From positions 1 through 21,544 of the forward strand of contig UREM01000033.1 of the NCBI GenBank assembly GCA_900546775.1: 21,544 nucleotides of DNA. Direction: 5' to 3'. This document shows, piece after piece, positions 13,425 to 21,544 of the stretch. Each line of letters begins with the position of its first letter. Within the stretch, counting starts at the first letter, position 1. The position numbers were made by a program, and so were the translations under genes. This stretch comes from an uncultured Collinsella sp. GTDB taxonomy: Bacteria > Actinomycetota > Coriobacteriia > Coriobacteriales > Coriobacteriaceae. The notes under the pieces were generated by a model, which saw only the letters and a program-made list of their open reading frames with translations, did not search any database and had not been told where the DNA came from.

Positions 13425-14774
13425 CTACTCCACAACATGGCCGATAAGCTCATAGCAGAAGCTATCGGTAAACTCGACCGTCAGAATATCGCCCACGGAC
13501 GCCTCGCTGGCGTCCAAGTGCACCGCGCCATCGGAATCGGGCGCCTGGAACCAAGCATGGCCGATCAGCTCGGCGCCGTCCTCGGTCTCCTCGATGCCGT
13601 CGACGATCACCTGGGCGCGCTCGCCCACATGTGCGGCGGTGGCGGCAAAACCGAGCGACTCGGCCAGGTCCATGGCCTCCTGGGCGCGCTCGAGCTTGAC
13701 CTCCTCATCGACCTGACCCTCCATCTTGGCGGCCAGGCTGCCCTCCTCCTGCGAGTAGGCAAAGACGCTCGTGTAGTCAAAGCCGACGGTGTCCATAAAG
13801 TCGATAAGGTCGCGGAACTCGTCGTCGGTCTCGGTCGGGAAGCCGACCATGGCCGTGGAACGGATCACGATGCCGGGGATACGCTCACGCAGATCGCGGA
13901 ACAGGTCCTCGAGCTCCTGGCGCGAACCAGAACGGCGCATAGCCTTGAGGATGCGCGCGTCGCAGTGCTGCACGGGGATATCGATATAAGGCAGCACCTC
14001 GGGCGTATCGCGAATCGTATCGATAAGCTCGTCGGTCATGCCCTCGGGCTGCAGATAGAGCACGCGGACCCAGACGTTGTGCGGGCGCACGGCCTCGGCG
14101 ACGGCATGCAGCAGCTGCGCCAGATTGCGCGGCGAGCCATCGGTGACGTCTTCGTCGGCAAAGTCGGTGCCCCAAATACCCGTGTCCTGGCCAATCAGCA
14201 CGATCTCGCGCACACCGCCGGCAACCAGGTCGCGTACCTCGGAGATAATGCTCTCGGCATTGCGCGAATGATAGCGACCGCGAATATAGGGGATCATGCA
14301 GAAGCTGCAGAAGCGGTTGCAGCCATCGGAAATCTTGACGTAAGCAACAGCGCCCTCGACAGTGCGCTTTACTTGCGGAATATAGGCAGCGATCTCACGC
14401 TCGACACCCAGCACGCCATCGATGACCGCCACGATGCCGTCCTCCTCGTCGGCCTTCACAAAGGCAGCGACCTCGGGCAGCTCGTCAGGCAGGTCGTCGC
14501 CATAGCGCGACGGCACACAGCCGCACATGACGATGGGACAAGAACGAACGCCGTCCTGAACCTCGTTGGCGAGCTCGAGCGTGGTCTCGATGCTCTCGGA
14601 CGTTGCGGAGGCGAGGAACGAGCATGTATTGACGATGGCGATATCGGCATCCTGTGGGTCGAATGCCTCCTCGTAGCCCGCGGCGGTCAAAAGAGAACGC
14701 ATGCGGTCGGTGTCAACCTCGTTCTTAGCGCACCCGAGGGTGATGTAGAGCACGGAGCCCAACGGTGTATCCAT
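13425..14774 (-). CDS. rimO: Ribosomal protein S12 (Asp89) methylthiotransferase RimO
   Basis: RimO is a radical-SAM enzyme that methylthiolates a conserved aspartate of ribosomal protein S12. The 449-aa protein carries UPF0004-domain cysteines Cys15 (TLGCAKNEVDTDRM), Cys51 (VNTCSFLASA) and Cys86 (CGCVPSR). The radical-SAM triad is C152-x3-C156-x2-C159 (DGCNRFCSFCMIPYIRGR), and a C-terminal TRAM-like region ends FTDSFCYELIGHVVE. The TLGCAKNEVD and VNTCSF signatures separate RimO from MiaB, which is encoded elsewhere in this window. The ATG at 14772-14774 has only a weak, distant Shine-Dalgarno match. The gene lies 27 bp after yajQ and 9 bp before pgsA. Confidence 0.96.
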   Translation of the reverse strand: MDTPLGSVLYITLGCAKNEVDTDRMRSLLTAAGYEEAFDPQDADIAIVNTCSFLASATSESIETTLELANEVQDGVRSCPIVMCGCVPSRYGDDLPDELPEVAAFVKADEEDGIVAVIDGVLGVEREIAAYIPQVKRTVEGAVAYVKISDGCNRFCSFCMIPYIRGRYHSRNAESIISEVRDLVAGGVREIVLIGQDTGIWGTDFADEDVTDGSPRNLAQLLHAVAEAVRPHNVWVRVLYLQPEGMTDELIDTIRDTPEVLPYIDIPVQHCDARILKAMRRSGSRQELEDLFRDLRERIPGIVIRSTAMVGFPTETDDEFRDLIDFMDTVGFDYTSVFAYSQEEGSLAAKMEGQVDEEVKLERAQEAMDLAESLGFAATAAHVGERAQVIVDGIEETEDGAELIGHAWFQAPDSDGAVHLDASEASVGDILTVEFTDSFCYELIGHVVE

Positions 14775-14801
14775 GTTGGAGAGCAGTCCTTTCGAATGAT
14801 A

Positions 14802-15299
14802 TTAGCGGTAGTTGGTGAACTGCAGCGGCTGGCCGTAGTCCTGGTCGCGCAGGAACTGGATCACGGTCTGCAACGCGTCCTTCGAAGCAGAGGAAACACG
14901 CAGCTTGTCGGCCTCGATAGTCACCTTGACCTTGAGCTTTTGGTCCTTGATGTCCTTGTTGATCTTCTTGGCGGTCGTCTGGTCGATACCCTCGACGATA
15001 TGGCCGAGCACGCGCACGGTGCCGCCCGATGCCGCCTGCGGAGCATCCCACGAGACAGCCTTGAGGTCGATGCCGCGCTTGATGAGCTTGGAGCTCAGCA
15101 CGTCGATAATCTGCTTGGAGACAAAGTCGGCCGGGGCGTTGATCGTAAAGAGCTTGTCGCCCTTCGAAAGCTCGATCGTGGCGCCGGAATCCTTCAGGTC
15201 ATAGCGCTGGGAAATCTCACGCGTGGTTTGCTGGAAGGCGTTGTCGACCTCTTGCATGTTGACCTCGGACACGACGTCGAAGCTGGAATCTTTAGCCAT
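14802..15299 (-). CDS. yajQ: YajQ family nucleotide-binding protein
   Basis: The 165-aa protein has the full length and motifs of the YajQ family: MAKDSSFDVVSEVNMQEVDNA at the start, ISQRYDLKDSGATIEL, IKKIKDQKLKVKVTIE-like DIKDQKLKVKVTIEADKLRVSS, and the ending LRDQDYGQPLQFTNYR. Family members have two ferredoxin-like domains and bind nucleotides or tRNA; a Xanthomonas homologue binds cyclic di-GMP. The role in this organism is not known. The ATG at 15297-15299 has AAGGA 6 nt upstream. It lies 26 bp after the RodZ-like gene and 27 bp before rimO, so it is probably co-transcribed with both. Confidence 0.95.
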   Translation of the reverse strand: MAKDSSFDVVSEVNMQEVDNAFQQTTREISQRYDLKDSGATIELSKGDKLFTINAPADFVSKQIIDVLSSKLIKRGIDLKAVSWDAPQAASGGTVRVLGHIVEGIDQTTAKKINKDIKDQKLKVKVTIEADKLRVSSASKDALQTVIQFLRDQDYGQPLQFTNYR

Positions 15300-15325
15300 G
15301 ATGTTTCCTTTCGCGTACGAGCGGC

Positions 15326-16837
15326 TTAGTAGCTATCGTACGAATAGTCGGTAGAATCGGTGGGCGTCTGGCCGTCAGTTGCGGTATCGGCGCCATCCGT
15401 GGACTGGGCATCGGTGCCGTCGGTGGTGTCGGCACCATCGGTGGTGTCGGTACCATCAGAACTTTCACCATTCTCGGAACCAGTCGTCTCCTTCTTGGGA
15501 ACGGTGATCGTCACACGCGCCACGCCCGAGGTCTTGGTATCGTAACGGACCTTTTCGCCGTTCTTGGTAACGGTGACATCGGAAGGCTTGGACGTGGTGA
15601 TCTCGATCGAGGACTCAGGCGTGTACTCCTGCTCAAAGGGGCCAGTCGCCTGGGCGCCATAGACCGACTTGCCATCGACCTTGACCTCAATCCAGGCGGT
15701 CTTTCCCTTGGCAACGGAGACCTTGACCTTCGTTACCTCGTTTTCTTCCTTTTTAGCCGTCGTCTTGGTGGCGTCCGAATCGGTCGACTCATCCGTCGCC
15801 TCATCGGTGTCTTCGTCCTCGTCGACCGTTTCGGTCTTCTTAGAAGACTTCTTGGGCGTCGTCTTGGTAGCAGTGGGCGTCTCGGGCGTGGTCTCGGGCG
15901 TCGAAGATGCGCAGCCGCGCAGAAGTACCACGATGAGCACGATCAGCAGCAACGCCACGGCACCGATGCCGGCGTAGACGATACGCGGATCGAGACCGTT
16001 GTTTTGAGGAGTACGGGAACCGCCGCGTCCACGACTGGAACTGCTGCGGCCGCCTCCCTGAGGCATACGACCACGATTGCTGTCGGAACGGCCGCGATAG
16101 CCACCCTGGCCCTGAAGGCTGCGCTGACCCGAGCGGGGCGCAAGTTCACCGCAGCCTTGATAGCCACGCTGGCCCGCACGCGGAGCCGAAGAGCGCTGGC
16201 CATACGGCTGTGATTGAGAGCGAAGACGCGGCGTCACCTGCGTGGCATCGGCGTCCGCATAGCCACTGCGAGAACGTCCGGTGGAGATACCACGGTGACC
16301 GCGATCGGAATAGCCGCCGTCGCCGTAGCCGGCACGAGGGTCACGCGCCACGCCGCGGGCAGCGGGAAGTGCACGGTCCTCGGGCATCGGCGTACTGCGG
16401 AACCGGTCACGCTGTGAGCGAATCTCCTCGCCCGAACCCGTCTCGGTAATATAGCCAGCCTGCTGCGGACGCTGACCATAACGCGTTGAGCGACCACCCT
16501 GAACCATCAGGAAGCGCCCGTTATCGACAGAGGAACGCGAATTGACATAGCCGGCGGCGTCCTGAAAACGACCGCCCTGCTGCGACGTCTCGCGTTCGTA
16601 TGCCATCAGGTCGTCAAAGTAGGCATTGACGACCTCGCGCGGATTGAGGCCCAAAAAACGAGCATAGCTCGAAATCATGCCCTGCGCATAGCCGCGCGGC
16701 GGCATCGAAGCAAAGTTACCGGTCTCGAAAAACTCGATGATCTGCGGCCTGATTTTGATGGTGTTGGCGACCTGCTGAATGGAAAGGCCCATTCGGCGAC
16801 GCTGCTCGAGCAGCATGTCACCAAAGCGTGCAGCCAT
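15326..16837 (-). CDS. RodZ-like helix-turn-helix membrane protein
   Basis: The 503-aa protein has a RodZ-type HTH at residues about 1-70 (MLLEQRRRMGLSIQQVANTIKI, then GYAQGMISSYARFLGLNP). A long disordered linker rich in Arg, Gly, Ser and Gln follows (about 80-280), and then one membrane segment (about 286-309, IVYAGIGAVALLLIVLIVVLL) followed by Cys. Beyond it is an acidic Thr/Glu/Asp stretch, a RodZ C-terminal (DUF4115-like) beta domain near 370-450, and a repetitive Thr-Asp-Gly tail. RodZ links MreB to the membrane during cell elongation; an MreB partner was not seen here. The ATG overlaps the ftsK stop codon by one base (TGATG), with GGAGG 6 nt upstream. The unusual linker and tail make it much longer than classical RodZ. 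Confidence 0.85.
   Translation of the reverse strand: MAARFGDMLLEQRRRMGLSIQQVANTIKIRPQIIEFFETGNFASMPPRGYAQGMISSYARFLGLNPREVVNAYFDDLMAYERETSQQGGRFQDAAGYVNSRSSVDNGRFLMVQGGRSTRYGQRPQQAGYITETGSGEEIRSQRDRFRSTPMPEDRALPAARGVARDPRAGYGDGGYSDRGHRGISTGRSRSGYADADATQVTPRLRSQSQPYGQRSSAPRAGQRGYQGCGELAPRSGQRSLQGQGGYRGRSDSNRGRMPQGGGRSSSSRGRGGSRTPQNNGLDPRIVYAGIGAVALLLIVLIVVLLRGCASSTPETTPETPTATKTTPKKSSKKTETVDEDEDTDEATDESTDSDATKTTAKKEENEVTKVKVSVAKGKTAWIEVKVDGKSVYGAQATGPFEQEYTPESSIEITTSKPSDVTVTKNGEKVRYDTKTSGVARVTITVPKKETTGSENGESSDGTDTTDGADTTDGTDAQSTDGADTATDGQTPTDSTDYSYDSY
15414..15449. repeat. 18-bp tandem repeat inside the RodZ-like gene
   Basis: Two units of 18 bp (GTGCCGTCGGTGGTGTCG at 15414-15431 and GCACCATCGGTGGTGTCG at 15432-15449), plus a partial third, encode the Thr-Asp-Gly-rich C-terminal tail. 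The unit is in frame (six codons), so copy-number change would lengthen or shorten the tail without a frameshift. Confidence 0.6.
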
Positions 16838-19614
16838 CAGAATCCTCCAAACTCACGATCTTCACGTGCCATCTCGGCGTCGACAGATTCCAGCGCGGCA
16901 AGCCCCTCCTCGTCCAAAAGGACCTCGCGCGGCTTGGAACCGTCGGGCGGGCCGACGACACCCTTTTCTTCCAGCATGTCCATAATACGCCCGGCACGCG
17001 CATAGCCAACCTTCAGACGACGTTGCAGGCCAGATGTGGAGCCAAGCTGCGATTCCACCACAATATGGGCGGCTTCCCAAATGAGTGGATCATCGTCTTG
17101 CGGCTCGGTTACTCCGGTGCGGACAATGCCTCCGCCACCCGCCATGGACATGGAAGCGGGCGCCACGGCAGACAGGATCTCCTCGTGGTAGTCTGGCTCA
17201 CTCTGCGACTTGACGAACTCGACAATCTCGTTGATCTCATCATCCGAGACAAAGCAGCCCTGGATACGGCGGGGCTTGCCCCAGTCGACCTTGGAGAACA
17301 ACATGTCGCCCAAACCGGTGAGCTTCTCGGCGCCCATCTGGTCGATGATGACGCGCGAGTCGATGCCCGTGGCGACGTTAAAGGCGATGCGGTTGGTGAT
17401 GTTGGCCTTGATGAGGCCCGTCACCACGTTGGAGCTGGGGCGCTGCGTGGCAACGATAAGATGAATACCGGCGGCACGGCCCAGCTGTGCAATACGCACG
17501 ATCGAGGCCTCGACATCCTTACCGGCGACCATCATCAGGTCAGAGAGCTCGTCAATGATAATGACAAGGTAGGGCATCTTTTGCGGCGGATTGTCGTAAT
17601 GCTCAAACTCGCCAGCAGCCTGCTTTTCGTTGTAGGTCGAGATCTTACGCACGTTGAGACGCTCGAAGACCTTCAGGCGACGCTCCATCTCGGACACAGC
17701 CCATTGCAGAGCGCTCGCGGCCTGCTTGGGCTCGGTCACCACGGGCACATAGAGATGCGGCAGACCGTTATAGCCCGCAAGCTCGACACGCTTGGGGTCG
17801 ACCATGATCAGGCGAACGTCCTCGGGAAGGGCGCGCATGAGCAAGGTCGTGATGATGGAATTGATCATCACCGACTTACCAGAACCGGTCGTACCGGCGA
17901 TCAACAGGTGAGGCATCTTGGCGAGGTCGGCGACAACCGGCGTGCCCTCGGCGTCGCGGCCGATGGCGAGCTCGAGCGGACCGCCCTTCACATAGGGCAG
18001 CACGTCGCCCAGATTGACGTTCTGGCGCTTGCGGTTGGGAATCTCGATGCCCACGAGCGAGGTGCCGGGGATCGGGGCAAAGATACGCACCGACTGGGCA
18101 GCGAGCGAAAGCGCGATATCGTCCTCGAGGCTCGAGATTTTGCTCACACGCTCGCCCTCACCGGGCTGCAGCTTAAAGGTCGTCACCGTGGGGCCGGCGA
18201 TCCAGCCGACCACGCGGGCACTGCGGCCAAACTCAAGCAAGGTGGATTGCAGTGACTCAGCGGTCTGCTCCAGCTCCTTGTCCGAAGACGCAGCGGAAGC
18301 CGACTGCGGGTTGGCATGCAGGATTTCGAGCGGCGGAAGCTTGAGGCCGTCCTCTTCTTCGCCCTCGTTATCTGCGGCGCCGTCGTCCACTCCCCCATCA
18401 CGAGCCGCAGCCGATTCGATAGCACTCGTGGCAGGCGCATCGGCAACCTTGGGATGCTTCAGGAAGTCGGGAATCTGAGGTGCGGCCGAGACGGGATTCA
18501 CGGCAAACGGCGGCTCGGACTCGTCAATCTTATCGGGGTCGTCTTCCATCGAAAGCTGGCCGGTTACCTGGCCGCGCTTTGCATGGCGACGCGGCAGCAA
18601 AGTTGTCTTTGCGGTCTCAATCGGAGCCTCGTCGTCCTCGTCATCGCCCTCGGTAAGCTCAATCTCGCTATCGGACCAAGATGGGTCGGGCTCACTCGTA
18701 TTAAGCTTAGGCGCAGCCTTGCCCTTCTTGACATGGCGACGCGGCAGCAGCGTGGTCTTGGCCCGCTCGGCATCCACGGCATCGGACACGTCAACAAACG
18801 GATCCTCGTCCTCGTCGTCATCCAAAACCGGGTCGACATCGCCACCCATGACCGTGGTCACCGCGGCGTCAGTCCCCTTCTGGCGCAGAATGCTAAGGTG
18901 CGGACGGGCGACGCCGGGAACCGACAGGGCCTCTTCATCGCCCCACGGGCTCGCATTGACATCGGCACGTCGACGCTCGGCAAAATCGGCAGCGCGATCG
19001 CGTGCGGAGCGCAAAACGCCACCCACCGAAAAGCCGATAATGACCAAACCAACGACGACAAGCCCCAGCAAGACAACCATGGCGATAGGTTTACCCAGGG
19101 CGTTTTGCAAGGCACTTGCGATAAAGGCGCCAATGTAGCCGCCCGACACGGAAAGGTTCTGCGGCGTAAACATAAGGTCGCACGAATCGCTCGTGCCCGG
19201 CACCATCAGCGAAAGAATGGAGACGACGGCGATAAAGACCAAGGCGCCGCCCGCAACAGAGCGCACGTTGAGCGGCGAGTCCTCACCCAAAAAGAGCGTG
19301 GCGGCAAACAGCAAGATGACGATCGGCAGCACGTAGGCGCCCAGACCAAAGCCCAGGTGGTAGAAACCGGCAACCGCAGCCGTCACGGGCGCTGTTGCCG
19401 GAGAGATCACGGCAATGAAGGACGCGATCGCCAAAACGGCGATGACCACACCGGCGATATCGCGATTGGCCGAAGGCTCGACCAAGGGCTCAAACTCATC
19501 AAACTCGGACTCGTGGCCCTTATTGGCACGCAGATGGGAACCGGCACCCTTAGCAGATGCCGGTTGGTTGTTGGCCTTATTGACTTTGGCGTTTTGTGCA
19601 GATCCGCGCGCCAA
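16837..19614 (-). CDS. ftsK: DNA translocase FtsK/SpoIIIE
   Basis: FtsK is the septal DNA pump that clears and segregates chromosome ends at division. The 925-aa protein has four or five N-terminal membrane segments (about 53-71, 88-109, 120-138, 158-200), an acidic linker (about 205-500), and a RecA-like motor with Walker A GTTGSGKS (about 573-580) and Walker B LVIIIDELSD (about 680-690). At the C-terminus is a winged-helix gamma domain that reads polar DNA motifs (about 845-905, TSGLQRRLKVGYARAGRIMDMLEEKGVVG). The start codon is TTG at 19612-19614, supported by GGAGG 6 nt upstream. It begins one base after the rnj stop codon. The linker contains a near-repeat, KTTLLPRRHVKKGK and KTTLLPRRHAKRGQ, not known to me from other FtsK proteins. 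Confidence 0.97.
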   Translation of the reverse strand: MARGSAQNAKVNKANNQPASAKGAGSHLRANKGHESEFDEFEPLVEPSANRDIAGVVIAVLAIASFIAVISPATAPVTAAVAGFYHLGFGLGAYVLPIVILLFAATLFLGEDSPLNVRSVAGGALVFIAVVSILSLMVPGTSDSCDLMFTPQNLSVSGGYIGAFIASALQNALGKPIAMVVLLGLVVVGLVIIGFSVGGVLRSARDRAADFAERRRADVNASPWGDEEALSVPGVARPHLSILRQKGTDAAVTTVMGGDVDPVLDDDEDEDPFVDVSDAVDAERAKTTLLPRRHVKKGKAAPKLNTSEPDPSWSDSEIELTEGDDEDDEAPIETAKTTLLPRRHAKRGQVTGQLSMEDDPDKIDESEPPFAVNPVSAAPQIPDFLKHPKVADAPATSAIESAAARDGGVDDGAADNEGEEEDGLKLPPLEILHANPQSASAASSDKELEQTAESLQSTLLEFGRSARVVGWIAGPTVTTFKLQPGEGERVSKISSLEDDIALSLAAQSVRIFAPIPGTSLVGIEIPNRKRQNVNLGDVLPYVKGGPLELAIGRDAEGTPVVADLAKMPHLLIAGTTGSGKSVMINSIITTLLMRALPEDVRLIMVDPKRVELAGYNGLPHLYVPVVTEPKQAASALQWAVSEMERRLKVFERLNVRKISTYNEKQAAGEFEHYDNPPQKMPYLVIIIDELSDLMMVAGKDVEASIVRIAQLGRAAGIHLIVATQRPSSNVVTGLIKANITNRIAFNVATGIDSRVIIDQMGAEKLTGLGDMLFSKVDWGKPRRIQGCFVSDDEINEIVEFVKSQSEPDYHEEILSAVAPASMSMAGGGGIVRTGVTEPQDDDPLIWEAAHIVVESQLGSTSGLQRRLKVGYARAGRIMDMLEEKGVVGPPDGSKPREVLLDEEGLAALESVDAEMAREDREFGGF

Positions 19615-19615
19615 A

Positions 19616-21286
19616 CTAAACCTCCATGACGACCGGGATGATCATCGGACGGGTGCGCGTACGGCTCCAGATAAAGTTAGAGAGCGAATCGCGCACGGCC
19701 TTGCGAATGGCATCGGAACCGCTGCTGGTAAAGCTAAACTTACCCTTCTCGATCGTCTTCATAATGGACGCGGAAGCATCCTCGGAGAACTGGTCGTCGA
19801 TGGCAAACGAGACGCCGCGGCCCGAGAACTCGATGGCCTCGATCTTCTTGTGTTTGAGGGAGACGATGGCAACGGCCGTGACCATACCGTCGTTGGCGAG
19901 CTTCTGGCGATCGCGCAGGACGATGGGGTCGGTATCGCCGATACGCAGGCCGTCGACGTAAACGACACCGGACTCGACGGGCGTACCGCGCTTGACGATA
20001 CCACCGCGCATCTCGAGCGTGTCGCCGTTATCGAGGATAAAGATATGATCGTCCTTGATGCCCATCTTGCGGGCCAGCTGGGCATGGGCGCGCAGATGCA
20101 CGGCCTCACCGTGAACCGGCATAAAGTACGTGGGCTTGGCCATGGCCATCAGGAGCTTGAGCTCCTCCTGGCTACCGTGACCCGAGACGTGGACGAGAGC
20201 GCGGTTCTTATCCCACACGTCGCAGCCGAGCTTGGCCAGGCTGTTGACGACCTGCTGGACGGCCTTCTCGTTGCCAGGAACGGGAGTTGCCGAAAGGATA
20301 ACGGTATCGCCCTCGTGGATGGAGAGCGTCTTGTGCTCGCCATTGGCCATGCGGGACAGGGCCGACAGCGGCTCGCCCTGCGAACCAGTGCACATGACGA
20401 CGATCTTGTCGTCAGGCAGGTTATCAATATCGAAGGCATCGATGATATCGGCATCATCGATGTTGAGATAACCGAGCTCGCGCGCCACGCGGGTGTTCGT
20501 GAGCATGGAGCGACCGGTCACAACGACCTTACGGCCGCACTTGCGGGCGGCATCGCAGATCTGCTGCAAACGATGGATGTGGCTCGAGAACGATGCGACG
20601 AACACGCGACCCGGGGCGTTCTTGATGGCGTGCAGCAGGTTGGGACCGACCTCGGCCTCGGACTTGGTAAAGCCGGGAACCGTGGCATTGGTGGAGTCGG
20701 AAAGCAGCAGGTCGATGCCCTGCTTGGCAAAGCGGCTGATAGCGGCATAGTCGGGCGTGACGCCATCGATGGGCGTCTGGTCGAGCTTAAAGTCGCCGGT
20801 GTGCATAACGGTGCCCTGATTGGTGCGGATGAACACGCCCAGAGCGCCGGGGATGGAGTGCGTCATCGAGAAGAAGTCGAGCGAGATGCCGCCGAGGTTG
20901 ACATGGCTGCCGCCCTTGACCTCGCGGAACTTGGGTGCGCGGATGCGGAACTCGGAGAGCTTGCCCTCGATAAAACCGAGCGTCAGCTTGCTCGAGAAGA
21001 TGGGCACCTTGTTGTTGAGGTCCTGCAGCAGATACGGAAGCGATCCGGTGTGGTCCTCGTGGCCGTGAGTGACGATGATACCGCGGAGCTTCTCCTCGTT
21101 CTCCAGAACGTAGGTGTAGTCGGGAAGCACCAGATCGATACCGGGCTGGGAGTCATCCGGGAACATGAGACCGGCGTCGACGAGCACCATGTCGTCGCCG
21201 CACTCGAAGACCGTCATGTTCTTGCCGATGCCATCAAGGCCGCCGAGCGGGATGATCTTCAAGGGAGATGATTTTTTAGCTGCCAT
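19616..21286 (-). CDS. rnj: Ribonuclease J
   Basis: RNase J is a metallo-beta-lactamase-fold enzyme with endonuclease and 5'-3' exonuclease activity in mRNA and rRNA processing. The 556-aa protein has the normal length. The zinc-binding motif is H74-G-H76-E-D78-H79 (IVTHGHEDHTGSLPYLL). The beta-CASP region follows, with HTGDFKLDQTPIDG, LLSDSTNA, FASFSSHIHRLQQI-like FVASFSSHIHRLQQI, and CTGSQGEPLSALSRMA, and then HVSGHGSQEELKLLM and YFMPVHGE. The C-terminal domain ends with FIWSRTRTRPMIIPVVMEV. The ATG at 21284-21286 has AAAGGA about 14 nt upstream, a weak spacing. It is the first gene of the rnj-ftsK-...-pncC run. In this window it is paired with RNase Y, the other main decay nuclease. Confidence 0.97.
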   Translation of the reverse strand: MAAKKSSPLKIIPLGGLDGIGKNMTVFECGDDMVLVDAGLMFPDDSQPGIDLVLPDYTYVLENEEKLRGIIVTHGHEDHTGSLPYLLQDLNNKVPIFSSKLTLGFIEGKLSEFRIRAPKFREVKGGSHVNLGGISLDFFSMTHSIPGALGVFIRTNQGTVMHTGDFKLDQTPIDGVTPDYAAISRFAKQGIDLLLSDSTNATVPGFTKSEAEVGPNLLHAIKNAPGRVFVASFSSHIHRLQQICDAARKCGRKVVVTGRSMLTNTRVARELGYLNIDDADIIDAFDIDNLPDDKIVVMCTGSQGEPLSALSRMANGEHKTLSIHEGDTVILSATPVPGNEKAVQQVVNSLAKLGCDVWDKNRALVHVSGHGSQEELKLLMAMAKPTYFMPVHGEAVHLRAHAQLARKMGIKDDHIFILDNGDTLEMRGGIVKRGTPVESGVVYVDGLRIGDTDPIVLRDRQKLANDGMVTAVAIVSLKHKKIEAIEFSGRGVSFAIDDQFSEDASASIMKTIEKGKFSFTSSGSDAIRKAVRDSLSNFIWSRTRTRPMIIPVVMEV

Positions 21287-21544
21287 AGGTTAGTGTGGTT
21301 TCCTTTCTTCGAAACGGGTCTGGAACAACCGACGGGGCGCTTCTGGCAAACCGACCGCCGGGAACGTACAAACATGCATCGCAGAGTCGATGCAATAACC
21401 ACAGTATGATACCCATTTGCCCACCAACAGACCACCCATGCATCAAAGCCCCATCTGAACCGGTCTATCCCGCCGGTTTCCCGTGGGGCGGGCACTGATG
21501 AAGTTTCCTGCTCTACAGTCCTGCTCACGACGGAGGCCACATTA
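21287..21544 (-). promoter_or_regulatory. Upstream region of rnj with hairpins, no gene seen
   Basis: These 258 bases hold no convincing gene. A perfect 7-bp stem TGCATCG/CGATGCA lies at 21375-21381/21388-21394 (6-base loop). A CCCGCC/GGCGGG stem lies at 21469-21474/21487-21492. The octamer TCCTGCTC is directly repeated at 21506 and 21519. A TATCAT sequence on the minus strand near 21405-21410 could be a -10 box, but a good -35 is missing. It probably contains the rnj promoter and 5' leader. Confidence 0.4.

Noticed and set aside
12288..15329. A 1013-codon open frame on the plus strand
   Set aside because: It runs antisense to pncC, pgsA, rimO and yajQ, which all have complete family motifs. 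Long antisense frames are expected from the strong third-base G/C bias of these genes. The translation is His/Arg/Asp-rich with no domain.
18316..21271. Long plus-strand open frames (18316-19629 and 19415-21271)
   Set aside because: They are antisense to ftsK and rnj, have no recognisable domain, and show composition typical of mirrored GC-biased codons.
21259..21540. Minus-strand open frame of 93 codons overlapping the rnj start
   Set aside because: Composition is Trp/Cys/Arg-rich with no family resemblance. It overlaps the rnj start in another frame and has no good ribosome binding site, so it is more likely leader DNA.

Overview
This window is ordinary, densely packed bacterial chromosome with 19 protein-coding genes. 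Seventeen lie on the minus strand and two (lexA and a membrane acyltransferase-like gene) on the plus strand. No tRNA, rRNA, CRISPR array, insertion sequence or phage gene is visible. Moderately high G+C, an RNase J plus RNase Y pair, a GAAC-N4-GTTC (Gram-positive type) LexA box, a SpoVS protein and a Clostridia-like recA/miaB gene order in an actinobacterial-looking protein set suggest a member of the Coriobacteriia, most likely Collinsella or a close relative. That assignment is inference from gene content and remembered protein style, not a database match.

Layout from right to left, in the direction of minus-strand transcription. (1) About 21286 to 12234: rnj (RNase J), ftsK, a RodZ-like HTH membrane protein, yajQ, rimO, pgsA and pncC/cinA form a tightly spaced run that ends in a 10-bp stem closed by a UUCG loop at 12203-12226. 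(2) 11976 to 10124: recA and recX, driven by a promoter with a palindromic LexA box in its -35/-10 spacer. (3) 9866 to 3194: rny (RNase Y), an unassigned GHKL-type ATPase, spoVS, miaB, miaA and hflX, several joined by TAATG stop/start overlaps. A candidate promoter lies about 160 nt upstream of rny. (4) 1861 to 3209 on the plus strand: lexA and a DUF1624 (HGSNAT-like) membrane protein joined by TAATG. The second gene runs 16 bp into the 3' end of hflX. (5) About 1815 to 305: a YneA-like LysM membrane protein, nrdR and dut, divergent from lexA and behind a strong promoter with a LexA box between its -35 and -10.

The genes fall into four themes. DNA damage response: LexA, RecA, RecX, a probable SOS division inhibitor, and possibly NrdR and dUTPase as SOS passengers. 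RNA decay and tRNA/ribosome modification: RNase J, RNase Y, MiaA, MiaB, RimO, HflX. Chromosome segregation and cell shape: FtsK, RodZ-like. Phospholipid and cofactor salvage: PgsA, PncC.

The least explained parts are non-coding. Positions 1-304 hold a 23-bp perfect inverted repeat spanning about 109 bp beside a separate 15-bp perfect hairpin. A 12-bp perfect inverted repeat encloses the nrdR start codon and part of its ribosome binding site. The rny leader carries two hairpins. An 11-bp periodic repeat lies upstream of the recA promoter. Among proteins, the conserved-looking GHKL ATPase between RNase Y and SpoVS is the best candidate for an undescribed function. I saw no clear novel multi-gene defence or mobile system.
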